Assembly: GCA_019309245.1 (NCBI GenBank) | Contig: JAFDGP010000046.1 | Location: forward strand, 1-12,771 | Length of the DNA: 12,771 nucleotides | Reading direction: 5' to 3' | Source of the DNA: Deltaproteobacteria bacterium | Lineage (GTDB): Bacteria > Desulfobacterota > Desulfobacteria > Desulfobacterales > C00003060 | Shown: piece by piece, positions 1 to 7,762 of the stretch | Numbering within the stretch: position 1 is the first letter of the stretch | Layout of the letters: each line of letters starts with the position of its first letter | Made by a program: the position numbers and the translations under genes | The notes under the pieces: generated by a model | The model's input: only the letters and a program-made list of their open reading frames with translations | Database searches by the model: none | Told to the model about the DNA's origin: nothing

Positions 1-1
1 G

Positions 2-1027
2 GTCGGCTCAGACCAACGCATGTCCGTTCACGGCCGAAAAGTGACCGTGGTCGTTCAGGAAAAGAGCGGCCAGAGGCGCTATAAAGAAATTCGGGATATG
101 ATTAAAAGCAGTGATCTGCCCGATCAGGCCAGGGGGATGAGCCTGACGGCCTTCGGCCGGCTTGCCGAGGTGGAAGCGCGGATTCACAACTGTGCCGAAG
201 ATGACGTTCATTTTCATGAATTGGGTGCGCTGGACACGATCGTTGATATTGTGGGCACAGCCCTGGCCATAGCGTACCTGAAGATCGAAAAGACCTTTGC
301 ATCGGAAATCCCACTGGGAAAAGGATTTGTCACCTGTGCGCACGGGAAACTGCCGCTCCCGGCGCCCGCCACCCTGGCCCTGCTCAAGGGCGTGCCCGTG
401 TACGGCACGGATGTCTGCCATGAATTGGTTACCCCCACAGGCGCTGCCCTGCTCACCACGTTTGCCGATACGTTCGGTCCCCTTCCCCCCATGCATATGA
501 CTGGCGTGGGATATGGGATCGGCACACGAGACCTCAAGACGATTCCGAACCTGCTCAGGGTGGTGGTGGGCGAAGCAGCGGCTGGATACGAACGGGACCG
601 GGTTGCGGTCATAGAGACCAACATTGACGACATGAACCCTGAGATCTTCGGGTTTGTGATGGAAAAACTCTTTGAAGGCGGTGCTCTGGATGTTACGTGG
701 ATTCCGGTTCACATGAAAAAGAACCGCCCTGGAACCATGATTCAGGTGATCTGTAAACAGGCCGACATAGATGCAGTGGTCCGGTGCCTCCTGAGTGAAA
801 CCACGGCAACGGGGCTCAGGTACCATCTGGTGGAACGCTTGAAGCTTTCTCGCACCGTCGAAAGTGTGCGGACCACGCTGGGCGAGGTGAAGGTCAAGGT
901 GGTCACGGATCCCGGGCAAAATGTCCATATGGTGCCCGAGTATGAGGTTTGCAGACGGATCGCCATTGAAAAAAAGCTCCCACTGAAGGTGGTCTACGAG
1001 AGACTCATCAAAGAGCTTTCAACTTAA
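2..1027 (+). CDS. larC: LarC, nickel-pincer cofactor nickel insertase (5'-truncated)
   Basis: LarC-family protein (formerly DUF111), which inserts nickel into pyridinium-3,5-bisthiocarboxylic acid mononucleotide to complete the nickel-pincer cofactor used by lactate racemase (LarA) and relatives. The frame is open from base 2, so the N-terminus lies outside the window; the ATG at base 20 is internal. About 341 residues are visible, and family members usually have about 390-420. Recognisable segments are DDVHFHELGALDTIVDIVG (bases about 200-260), the KLPLPAPATLALLKG stretch, HELVTPTGAALL, and NIDDMNPEIFGF followed by HMKKNRPGTM in the C-terminal half. It is one continuous frame, unlike the frameshifted larC1/larC2 of Lactiplantibacillus plantarum. 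pgpA follows after 15 bp. No larA, larB or larE is visible. The family call is firm; the substrate enzyme in this organism is unknown. Confidence 0.9.
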   Translation, partial: VGSDQRMSVHGRKVTVVVQEKSGQRRYKEIRDMIKSSDLPDQARGMSLTAFGRLAEVEARIHNCAEDDVHFHELGALDTIVDIVGTALAIAYLKIEKTFASEIPLGKGFVTCAHGKLPLPAPATLALLKGVPVYGTDVCHELVTPTGAALLTTFADTFGPLPPMHMTGVGYGIGTRDLKTIPNLLRVVVGEAAAGYERDRVAVIETNIDDMNPEIFGFVMEKLFEGGALDVTWIPVHMKKNRPGTMIQVICKQADIDAVVRCLLSETTATGLRYHLVERLKLSRTVESVRTTLGEVKVKVVTDPGQNVHMVPEYEVCRRIAIEKKLPLKVVYERLIKELST

Positions 1028-1042
1028 GGGGTTTGCCGGACA

Positions 1043-1504
1043 TTGCAAGGCGTTCGACGGGAAATGATCATTGCGGCGGCCACCGGTTGCTACACGGGGC
1101 ATATCCCTGTGGCCCCCGGGACCTTCGGCACGGTGGTGGCCATTCCTTTGTGTTACTTTTTGTCCGTTCTTAGTCCGCTGACCGGGCTTGCGTTCATTGG
1201 GGCCTTTTGCGTCCTGGCTGTGTGGATTTCCACGGAGGCCGAGAAAATCCTGGAGCAGAAAGACAGCGGGAAGATTGTTATTGACGAGATGGCCGGATTC
1301 CTGGTGACCTTATATTTGATCCCGTTTACGGTGGTCAGCTTGGTGGGCGGATTTGTGCTGTTCAGGCTCATGGATATCAGCAAGCCCTATCCGATCAAGC
1401 GCCTGGAGTCCACATTGCCCGGAGGCTGGGGCGTGGTAGGCGACGATTTTCTTGCAGGCGTGTATGCCAATGGAAGCTATTCTGATGCGACCAGCGGCCC
1501 TTGA
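1043..1504 (+). CDS. pgpA: Phosphatidylglycerophosphatase A
   Basis: PgpA-family membrane phosphatase that dephosphorylates phosphatidylglycerol phosphate to phosphatidylglycerol in phospholipid synthesis. Family hallmarks are ATGCYTGHIPVAPGTFGT near the N-terminus, IVIDEMAGF in the middle and VVGDDFLAGVYAN near the C-terminus; the acidic DE and DD pairs are the expected metal ligands. Two hydrophobic stretches (about residues 30-63 and 84-113) fit membrane segments. The chosen start is TTG at 1043, with AAGGGG at 1026-1031, giving 153 residues. The ATG at 1064 (146 residues) is a real alternative, because neither start has a strong Shine-Dalgarno and the TTG version better matches the usual N-terminal length. 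The 3' end overlaps the start of cinA, which implies translational coupling. Confidence 0.88.
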   Translation: MQGVRREMIIAAATGCYTGHIPVAPGTFGTVVAIPLCYFLSVLSPLTGLAFIGAFCVLAVWISTEAEKILEQKDSGKIVIDEMAGFLVTLYLIPFTVVSLVGGFVLFRLMDISKPYPIKRLESTLPGGWGVVGDDFLAGVYANGSYSDATSGP

Positions 1505-1976
1505 ACAGGAAGTCGCTGAACTTTTGTTGAATCTCGGAAAGACAATTGCCGTGGCGGAGTCGTGTACGGGCGGGCTGATTAGCCATCGTCTGACGAATGT
1601 TTCGGGAAGTTCAGCCTATTTTGAAATGGGCCTCATTACCTACAGCAACCGATCCAAGACGGCGATGCTGGGGGTCTCTGCGGACCTGATCCGCTCTGAC
1701 GGGGCTGTGAGCGAGGCCTGTGTGCGAGCCATGGCCTCGGGGGTGCGGGTCCTGGCCGGCACCGACCTGGGCCTTGCTGTCAGCGGCATCGCCGGTCCCA
1801 CGGGCGGGACGGTTGAAAAACCGGTCGGCACCGTCCATCTGGCCCTGGCCTCCCCCGAAGGGGTCCAGGCGTGGCGGTTCTTGTTTCAAGGGGATCGCGA
1901 ATCGATCAAGGGCCGCGCCTCGGATGAAGCGCTGGCCAGGGTACGGGATTACTGTCGGTCTCAGAAAAATGGATGA
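1485..1976 (+). CDS. pncC: CinA C-terminal-type nicotinamide-nucleotide amidohydrolase (PncC)
   Basis: Single-domain CinA/PncC protein, which deamidates nicotinamide mononucleotide to nicotinate mononucleotide in pyridine nucleotide salvage. Diagnostic motifs are AVAESCTGG, the MGLITYSNRSKTAMLGV stretch and AVSGIAGPTGG followed by KPVGTVHLAL. At about 163 residues it has only the C-terminal amidohydrolase domain and lacks the N-terminal MoaB-like domain of full-length CinA. Start codons at 1452 (TTG), 1464, 1470 and 1485 are all in frame. The ATG at 1485 was chosen because GGAAG (1472-1476) lies 8 bases upstream; ATG 1470 is also plausible. It overlaps the pgpA 3' end and the thpR start. Position just upstream of recA matches the cinA-recA linkage known in several bacteria. 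Confidence 0.87.
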   Translation: MRPAALEQEVAELLLNLGKTIAVAESCTGGLISHRLTNVSGSSAYFEMGLITYSNRSKTAMLGVSADLIRSDGAVSEACVRAMASGVRVLAGTDLGLAVSGIAGPTGGTVEKPVGTVHLALASPEGVQAWRFLFQGDRESIKGRASDEALARVRDYCRSQKNG

Positions 1977-2595
1977 CAAGATACGCACATTCGTAGCAAT
2001 CCGTTTGCCCGAAAACGTTCTTCATGCTATGGGCAAGGTTCAGGATGAGCTGCGCAAACCAGACTTCAACATCCGGTGGGTTCGACCGCACGGCATTCAC
2101 CTGACACTCAAGTTTTTGGGAGATGTCCACCGGAAAGACCTTGAACCCCTGGGGATGGCGTTGGCAAAGACCGCCGAAGCCGTGTCTCCGTTCACCCTCC
2201 GGGGGACGGGTGTGGGGGTGTTTCCAAATGCTCGAAGGCCCCGGGTGATCTGGGTGGGGCTGTCCGGAGAGATGCAGGACCTCCTGGAGCTTCAGGGTCG
2301 TCTGGAGGCGCATCTGGAATCACTTGGCCATCCCAGGGAAAAACGGCCGTTTCGAGGCCATCTGACCCTTGGGCGTATCAAGGGCCGGGTGGATACGCCG
2401 CGCCTGATCAAGTACCTTGAAGCCTTGAAGGATTTTTATACCGATCCTTTTGTGGTGGGTTCGATTGTGCTTTTTCAAAGTACCTTGCGACCCCAGGGGG
2501 CAGTCTATACGGCCTTGGCCGAAGCCCGGTTGGGTGTACCGGCAGGAGATTGTGCAAAGCTCTCGAGGTCCGTCGCGTTGCAACAGCAATGTTGA
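1969..2595 (+). CDS. thpR: RNA 2',3'-cyclic phosphodiesterase, 2H (LigT-like) family
   Basis: ThpR/LigT protein of the 2H phosphoesterase superfamily, which opens 2',3'-cyclic phosphate RNA ends to 2'-phosphates and in some assays joins tRNA half-molecules. Both catalytic HxT motifs are present: HLTL at residues 44-47 and HLTL at 131-134, in contexts GIHLTLKFLG and FRGHLTLGRI. The N-terminus MDDKIRTFVAIRLP is typical. The product is 208 residues, slightly longer than the roughly 175-190 usual, because of a short unaligned C-terminal tail. The ATG at 1969 overlaps the cinA stop by 8 bases. An upstream extension of the frame to 1720 is only an out-of-frame read of cinA. The stop codon lies inside the dyad that precedes recA, so readthrough transcription into recA is likely. 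Confidence 0.88.
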   Translation: MDDKIRTFVAIRLPENVLHAMGKVQDELRKPDFNIRWVRPHGIHLTLKFLGDVHRKDLEPLGMALAKTAEAVSPFTLRGTGVGVFPNARRPRVIWVGLSGEMQDLLELQGRLEAHLESLGHPREKRPFRGHLTLGRIKGRVDTPRLIKYLEALKDFYTDPFVVGSIVLFQSTLRPQGAVYTALAEARLGVPAGDCAKLSRSVALQQQC

Positions 2596-2608
2596 TATAG
2601 CAATCAAC
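2591..2608. promoter_or_regulatory. Perfect 18-bp dyad upstream of recA, possible operator or hairpin
   Basis: GTTGAT, six bases, then ATCAAC: both arms are exact inverted copies. The dyad spans the thpR stop codon and ends three bases before the recA Shine-Dalgarno. A separate 8-bp palindrome, GTTGCAAC, lies just upstream at 2577-2584 and shares the GTTG half-site. The location fits a repressor site for an SOS gene or a small RNA hairpin. It does not match the LexA boxes I know (CTGT-N8-ACAG or GAAC-N4-GTTC), so the function is inference. No convincing -35/-10 pair for recA was found nearby. Confidence 0.35.
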
Positions 2609-2623
2609 GATAAGGAGGCATCT

Positions 2624-3682
2624 ATGGGAAGTGTTTCCGCCGATAAAGATAAGGCCGTCGAGCTGGCTATCAGTCAGATAGAGCGCCAGTTTGGAAAAGG
2701 GGCCATCATGAAGCTGGGGGCCCAGGCCGTTGCGGACGTGCCGATAATTCCCACCAGCTCCTTGGCCCTGGATTATGCCCTGGGCGTGGGCGGGATTCCA
2801 CGAGGACGTGTTATCGAACTTTTCGGACCGGAGTCTTCCGGAAAGACCACCCTGGCCCTTCATATTGTGGCCGAGGCCCAGAAGCGTGACGGCATTGCGG
2901 CGTTTATCGATGCTGAACACGCCCTGGACGTCATGTATGCCAAGAAACTCGGGGTAAACTGCGACGACCTGCTGGTCTCACAGCCCGATACCGGAGAGCA
3001 GGCCCTGGAGATCGCAGAGGTCCTGGTGCGAAGCGGGGCCATGGATCTGGTGGTGGTCGACTCTGTGGCTGCGCTGGTGCCGCGGGCGGAAATTGAGGGC
3101 GATATGGGAGATACGCATGTGGGGCTGCAGGCCCGGCTGATGTCACAGGCCCTCAGGAAGCTGACCGGAAGCATCAGCCGTTCCAAGACCTCGGTTATCT
3201 TTATCAACCAGATCCGTATGAAGATCGGGGTCATGTTCGGCAACCCCGAGACCACCCCGGGGGGCAACGCCTTGAAGTTTTACTCGTCCGTGCGGCTGGA
3301 TATTCGGCGAATTGGCAGCATCAAGGACGGTCAGGAGGTCATTGGAAACCGGACCCGGGTCAGGGTGGTCAAGAACAAGGTGGCCCCGCCGTTTAAAGAG
3401 GCCCAGTTTGACATCATGTACGGGGAGGGTATCTCCACGACCGGAGATCTTCTGGACATGGCCGTGCAGACCGACGTGGTGGAAAAGAGCGGGGCGTGGT
3501 ACGCCTTTGAGAAAGAACGTATCGGGCAGGGCCGCGAGAACGTGAAGCGTTTTTTAAAAGAAAACCCGGATATCTTCAATCGCATCATGGCCCGCGTGCG
3601 AGACGCCCTGGGGCTGGCAAAAACCTCTTCTGAAAAAACCGAACCCGAGGCCGCACCGGCCAAAACGGCCGGGAAAAAGTGA
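2624..3682 (+). CDS. recA: RecA recombinase
   Basis: RecA forms ATP-dependent filaments on single-stranded DNA, drives homologous strand exchange and stimulates LexA self-cleavage. All landmarks are present in the 352 residues: Walker A GPESSGKT (68-75), catalytic Glu98 in FIDAEHALD, Walker B VVVD (143-146), loop L1 around EGDMGDTHVGLQAR (158-171), loop L2 after INQIRMKIGVMFGNPETTPGG (194-214), and a C-terminal tail rich in Glu, Ala and Lys. The ATG at 2624 is chosen because a near-perfect Shine-Dalgarno, AAGGAGG (2612-2618), sits 5 bases before it. The frame is open back to 2450, but that part overlaps thpR out of frame. recX, often adjacent, is absent; alaS follows after 65 bp. Confidence 0.98.
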   Translation: MGSVSADKDKAVELAISQIERQFGKGAIMKLGAQAVADVPIIPTSSLALDYALGVGGIPRGRVIELFGPESSGKTTLALHIVAEAQKRDGIAAFIDAEHALDVMYAKKLGVNCDDLLVSQPDTGEQALEIAEVLVRSGAMDLVVVDSVAALVPRAEIEGDMGDTHVGLQARLMSQALRKLTGSISRSKTSVIFINQIRMKIGVMFGNPETTPGGNALKFYSSVRLDIRRIGSIKDGQEVIGNRTRVRVVKNKVAPPFKEAQFDIMYGEGISTTGDLLDMAVQTDVVEKSGAWYAFEKERIGQGRENVKRFLKENPDIFNRIMARVRDALGLAKTSSEKTEPEAAPAKTAGKK

Positions 3683-3747
3683 TCAAATGGAATAACTTGT
3701 CAGCGGAGCGGCCCAGACCTTGAAACCAGATTCGTTGACCCATAACC

Positions 3748-6393
3748 ATGATGACTACAGATGACATTCGCAAGACCTTTCTGGATTATTTTGAAGAAAG
3801 GGGCCACCGCATCGTAAAAAGTTCGTCGCTCATCCCACAGGATGATCCCACCCTGTTGTTTACCAATGCGGGAATGGTCCAGTTCAAACGGACCTTTTTA
3901 GGGGAAGAACACCGGGACTATGTTCGGGCCGCGTCGTCGCAGAAATGCGTCCGGGCCGGCGGCAAGCACAACGACCTGGAAAACGTGGGATATACCGGCC
4001 GGCACCATACCTTTTTTGAGATGCTGGGCAACTTTTCTTTTGGAGATTACTTTAAGGCCCTGGCCATTGAAATGGCGTGGGATTTGATGACCCGGGTCTA
4101 TGGACTTTCCCCGGAGAAACTCTGGGCCTCGGTTTACCTGGAAGACGATGAGGCCCACCGGCTCTGGGAGACGCACACGGATATTGCCGACGACCGGATC
4201 GTCCGCCTCGGCAAGAAGGACAATTTCTGGTCCATGGGAGATACGGGCCCTTGTGGACCCTGTTCCGAGATCCTGATCGACCAGGGCGAGGCTGTGGGTT
4301 GCGGGCGGTCCGACTGCAAGGTGGGTTGTGACTGTGATCGCTACCTGGAGTTGTGGAACCTGGTCTTTATGGAGTTCAACCGGGATGAAGCCGGGCGGAT
4401 GAGCCCTTTGCCCAAGCCCAGCATTGATACGGGAATGGGACTGGAACGTATCGCCGCAGTGATTCAGGGGGCACGGACCAACTACGAGACCGACCTGTTT
4501 ATGCCCATTATCGACGTCATTCAGGGCCTTTCCGGACGGGCCTTGGGACAGGACCAGGCCTGCGATGTCGCGATGAAGGTCGTGGCCGATCATAGCCGGT
4601 CTGCTGCCTTTTTGATTGGGGACGGGGTCTTGCCGTCCAATGAGGGCCGCGGTTATGTGTTGCGCCGAATCTTGCGGCGGGCGATTCGCTACGGCCGCAA
4701 CCTGGGTCTGACCCGGCCGTTTTTACATCGTACGGTGGAAAAAGTCCTGGAGGTGATGAAAACCGCTTACCCCGAACTTCTCGAGGCCGATGCCTACATC
4801 AAGAACATTATCAAGGCCGAAGAAGAGCGGTTTTTGGGGACGCTGGACACCGGTCTGAAGGTGCTTGAAGAGGCCCTGAATGGGTTGCGTGCCAAAGGGG
4901 CCTCAGAGGTTCCGGGCGAGCTGATCTTCAAGATGTATGACACCTATGGGTTTCCCGTGGACATCATCCAGGATGTGGTGCGCGATGAGGGGTTGGCCCT
5001 GGACATGGCGGGCTTCGAGGCCGCTATGAAACAACAACGTGATCGCTCGCGCAGCGCCTGGAAGGGCTCGGGAGCCGTCGATGTAGAACGGGCCTATAAA
5101 GAACTGGCAGGCCAGGGCGCCCGCTCGGTGTTCGTGGGCTATGAAAATATTGAAAGCGATGCACGCGTGCTCTTGCTGGTTCGAGACGGCCGGTCGGTGG
5201 ATGAGGCCGTTGAAGGAGATGCGATCGGGATTGTCACGGATAAGACCCCGTTTTATGCGGAGGCCGGCGGGCAGGTGGGAGACCACGGTCGCATCGTGGG
5301 TTCGGACTTTGAGATGGACGTCGTGGATACCATCAAGACCCCGGCCGACATTATCGTGAGCAAGGGCAAGATCCTGCGCGGACGGGTTTCGGTCGGAGAT
5401 CGGGTCACGCTCCAGGTGGACCTCGCCAGGCGCTCGGCCATTGCCAGAAACCACACCGCCACGCATCTGCTTCATGCCGTGCTTCGTGAGGTGGTCGGAA
5501 ACCACGTGAAACAGGCCGGCTCCCTGGTTGCCCCGGATCGCCTGCGGTTTGACTTTACCCACTTTTCAGCCCTGGATGAACAGACCCTTGACCGGATTGA
5601 GACCCTGGTCAACGAAAAGATCCTTGAAAACAGACCCCTTGAGGTCGAAGAGATGGATGCCGAGCGGGCCTTTGAGTCGGGTGCCACGGCCCTGTTTGAG
5701 GAAAAATACGGGGACCGGGTGCGGGTGGTGGCCATTGGCGATTTTAGCAAGGAGCTTTGCGGCGGGACCCATACGGGACGCACGGGTGATATCGGGCTTT
5801 TTAAGATTATCAGTGAAAGCAGTGTGGCTGCCGGGGTGCGGCGCATCGAGGCCCTGACGGGCAAGGCGGCCTTCGAACATACCCAGATGGCCTTTCATGT
5901 CTTGCGCTGTCTGGCCGATCTGGTCAAGTCCGGCCCCGACGGCCTGGTAGATCGGATTCAAAAAATCATGACGGACCACAAGGCCCTGGAAAAAGAGCTT
6001 GCCGCGCTCAAAGCCAAGACCTTGGTGGCGACCTCGGTTGCAGATGCCGTCAAGGACGTCAGGAAGGTCAACGGGGTATCGGTCATGGTCAAGGAGGTGA
6101 CCGCTGAGAGCCCGGCCGCATTGCGGGACCTGGCCGACCAACTCAAGGCCAAAATCAAGTCCGGCGTGATCGTCCTGGGTGCCAAAACGGACAAGAAGGT
6201 GATGTTGATTGCCGTGGTCACCGAGGACCTGCTGGATAAGTATCATGCCGGAAGCATCGTCAAACAGGTGGCCGCTGTGGTCGGCGGTGGGGGCGGCGGC
6301 CGGCCGGACATGGCCCAGGCCGGCGGGAGCAAGCCGGAAAAGCTTCAAGAGGCGCTGAACTCGGCCTGTGATATTGTGGCGAAGGCAACTTAG
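3748..6393 (+). CDS. alaS: Alanyl-tRNA synthetase
   Basis: AlaRS charges tRNA-Ala with alanine and hydrolyses mischarged Ser- and Gly-tRNA. At 881 residues it is full length. The class II catalytic domain is at the N-terminus (FTNAGMVQFK; NVGYTGRHHTFFEMLGNFSFGDYF), with motif 3 in SIDTGMGLERIA. The editing domain carries HTATH (His569, His573) and CGGTH (Cys671, His675), the expected zinc ligands. The C-terminal C-Ala domain has the glycine-rich run and RPDMAQAGG (846-860). Residues 185-196 hold an extra C-x4-C-x3-C-x-C cluster in the catalytic domain. The start is one of two tandem ATGs (3748 or 3751). No clear Shine-Dalgarno precedes it, which is unusual next to recA. Probably co-transcribed with recA; no terminator is seen between them. 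Confidence 0.98.
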   Translation: MMTTDDIRKTFLDYFEERGHRIVKSSSLIPQDDPTLLFTNAGMVQFKRTFLGEEHRDYVRAASSQKCVRAGGKHNDLENVGYTGRHHTFFEMLGNFSFGDYFKALAIEMAWDLMTRVYGLSPEKLWASVYLEDDEAHRLWETHTDIADDRIVRLGKKDNFWSMGDTGPCGPCSEILIDQGEAVGCGRSDCKVGCDCDRYLELWNLVFMEFNRDEAGRMSPLPKPSIDTGMGLERIAAVIQGARTNYETDLFMPIIDVIQGLSGRALGQDQACDVAMKVVADHSRSAAFLIGDGVLPSNEGRGYVLRRILRRAIRYGRNLGLTRPFLHRTVEKVLEVMKTAYPELLEADAYIKNIIKAEEERFLGTLDTGLKVLEEALNGLRAKGASEVPGELIFKMYDTYGFPVDIIQDVVRDEGLALDMAGFEAAMKQQRDRSRSAWKGSGAVDVERAYKELAGQGARSVFVGYENIESDARVLLLVRDGRSVDEAVEGDAIGIVTDKTPFYAEAGGQVGDHGRIVGSDFEMDVVDTIKTPADIIVSKGKILRGRVSVGDRVTLQVDLARRSAIARNHTATHLLHAVLREVVGNHVKQAGSLVAPDRLRFDFTHFSALDEQTLDRIETLVNEKILENRPLEVEEMDAERAFESGATALFEEKYGDRVRVVAIGDFSKELCGGTHTGRTGDIGLFKIISESSVAAGVRRIEALTGKAAFEHTQMAFHVLRCLADLVKSGPDGLVDRIQKIMTDHKALEKELAALKAKTLVATSVADAVKDVRKVNGVSVMVKEVTAESPAALRDLADQLKAKIKSGVIVLGAKTDKKVMLIAVVTEDLLDKYHAGSIVKQVAAVVGGGGGGRPDMAQAGGSKPEKLQEALNSACDIVAKAT

Positions 6394-6521
6394 CCAGTTC
6401 CGTCCATGCTTTGAAAATAGGAATCGAGTGGGATTTCAGATTGCAGGCTGGGTGGTTCATCCTTGGAGGGAAAAGTTTTTTCGCAAAGCGCGCTACCCGG
6501 AATCCCGGCTGGCGCTGAGGA
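6394..6521. other. Convergent intergenic spacer between alaS and purM
   Basis: This 128-bp spacer holds no gene. An imperfect hairpin can form at 6487-6516 (AGCGC outer arms paired with GCGCT, inner CCGG-AATC-CCGG). A T6 run lies at about 6475-6481 on the plus strand, before the hairpin instead of after it. On the minus strand the hairpin is followed by only a short T run. It may serve as a weak terminator for purM, but it is not a textbook intrinsic terminator in either direction. Confidence 0.3.
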
Positions 6522-7565
6522 CTATTCCCAGGTGACGTGAGCGCCCCCGGGTTCTCTGGCGACGATTTCTCCAATCACATAGGCCCGTTCATCCATTGCC
6601 TTGAGAAACTCTACAATATTCTGAGCGACTGCGGCCGGTACGGCCAGGATCATGCCGATGCCGTTGTTGAAGGTCCTTCGCATCACATCGGCGGAGAGGT
6701 TTCCGGCGTCTTGGAGGAACTGAAAGACGGGCGGAACCTCCCAGGTGCCCTCTTCAATCACCGCCGCGCACGTTGCGGGCAGCACACGGGGCACATTCTC
6801 GATAATGCCGCCGCCGGTGACATGGACGATCCCATGCACGGGGAAGTCCTTCAGGAGATGCCGGAGGATCTCCGAATAGATCTTGGTCGGCTCCAGGAGT
6901 TCTTGTGCAAGAGTTTTCCCCAGAGCGTCTACTGAGTCGTGGATGTTGAGGTTGAGCTTTTCAAAACAGATCTTGCGGACCAACGAAAACCCGTTGCTGT
7001 GCAGGCCGCTGGAAGCAATTCCGACCAGTTTGTGTCCTACACCGATCTCAGAGCCATCCACGATTTTTGCGTTATCCACGATCCCCACGACAAACCCGGC
7101 CAGGTCATAGTCGCCTGGTGCGTAAAGTCCCGGCATCTCAGCGGTTTCTCCACCGATCAATGCACATTTTGCCGTGGTGCAACCGGCGACGATGCCCTCA
7201 ATAATCGTTTCGGCCGTTTCCAGCTTGAGCGTTCCCATGGACAGGTAATCCAGAAAGAACAATGGCTTGGCCCCTTGTACCGCGATATCGTTTACACACA
7301 TGGCCACCAGGTCGATGCCCACCGTATCATGTTTGTCTGCCATGCAGGCAACCTTGAGTTTGGTTCCCACGCCATCCGTAGAGGTCACCAGGACCGGGTC
7401 TTCATATGAATTGACGTCCAGCGAGTACAGCCCACTGAACCCGCCGATGCCGGCGATGACACCCGAACGCGGGGCCTTTTTCGTGATCTGCTTGATCCGA
7501 TCCACGAGCAGGTTCGCCTTATCAATATCCACTCCCGCCTGCTTGTATGTAAGAGATTCTGTCAT
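6522..7565 (-). CDS. purM: Phosphoribosylformylglycinamidine cyclo-ligase (AIR synthetase)
   Basis: PurM closes the imidazole ring of purine nucleotides by ATP-dependent conversion of FGAM to AIR. The 347-residue length is standard. Family motifs are SLTYKQAGVDIDKAN at the N-terminus, STDGVGTKLK (62-71, the ATP-binding glycine-rich segment), DLVAMCVNDIAVQGAKPLFFLDY, GGETAEMPG (138-146), SSGLHSNGFSLVR and HVTGGGIIENVPRVLP. The minus-strand start is the ATG whose complement lies at 7563-7565; the Shine-Dalgarno before it is weak (GCAGG-like). It stands alone, with no other pur gene in the window. It is convergent with alaS and divergent from alaC. Confidence 0.97.
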   Translation of the reverse strand: MTESLTYKQAGVDIDKANLLVDRIKQITKKAPRSGVIAGIGGFSGLYSLDVNSYEDPVLVTSTDGVGTKLKVACMADKHDTVGIDLVAMCVNDIAVQGAKPLFFLDYLSMGTLKLETAETIIEGIVAGCTTAKCALIGGETAEMPGLYAPGDYDLAGFVVGIVDNAKIVDGSEIGVGHKLVGIASSGLHSNGFSLVRKICFEKLNLNIHDSVDALGKTLAQELLEPTKIYSEILRHLLKDFPVHGIVHVTGGGIIENVPRVLPATCAAVIEEGTWEVPPVFQFLQDAGNLSADVMRRTFNNGIGMILAVPAAVAQNIVEFLKAMDERAYVIGEIVAREPGGAHVTWE

Positions 7566-7646
7566 GATTTCACTGGCCTGCTTGCCGCCTGTACCCAGGG
7601 GTCCCGCCTTGTTGGTCAGGGCAGTCGATTTCTGATTTTTTTCTCT

Positions 7647-7675
7647 TTTTTAGATGAATTAGCGCGAAAAGTCAA
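7647..7675 (-). promoter_or_regulatory. Candidate purM promoter (minus strand)
   Basis: On the minus strand a -35 box TTGACT (complement of 7670-7675) and a weak -10 TAAAAA (complement of 7647-7652) are separated by 17 bases, giving a leader of about 75 nt to the purM start. The -10 matches the sigma-70 consensus at only 4 of 6 positions, so this is a tentative call. Confidence 0.35.
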
Positions 7676-7686
7676 AAGAAATCTTT

Positions 7687-7713
7687 TTGACAATTCCGCT
7701 ACTGTAGTATAAT
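7687..7713 (+). promoter_or_regulatory. Sigma-70 promoter for the alaC-hom operon
   Basis: A perfect -35 hexamer TTGACA (7687-7692) and a perfect -10 hexamer TATAAT (7708-7713) are separated by 15 bases, two shorter than the optimum. Transcription would begin near 7720, about 43 bases before the alaC ATG. The region is AT-rich against a GC-rich background. Confidence 0.65.
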
Positions 7714-7762
7714 CAATGGATAAAATGCTCACAAATTAGACCCGTTATGAAAGGCCCCTGTC

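Noticed and set aside
1720..1968. In-frame upstream extension of thpR
   Set aside because: It is an alternative-frame read of cinA with no LigT similarity; family N-termini begin at MDDKIRTFVAI.
2450..2623. In-frame upstream extension of recA by 58 codons
   Set aside because: It overlaps thpR out of frame and lacks RecA similarity; the strong AAGGAGG site fixes the start at 2624.
6537..7409. Plus-strand ORFs opposite purM
   Set aside because: They are shadow frames of a fully conserved purM and resemble no protein family.
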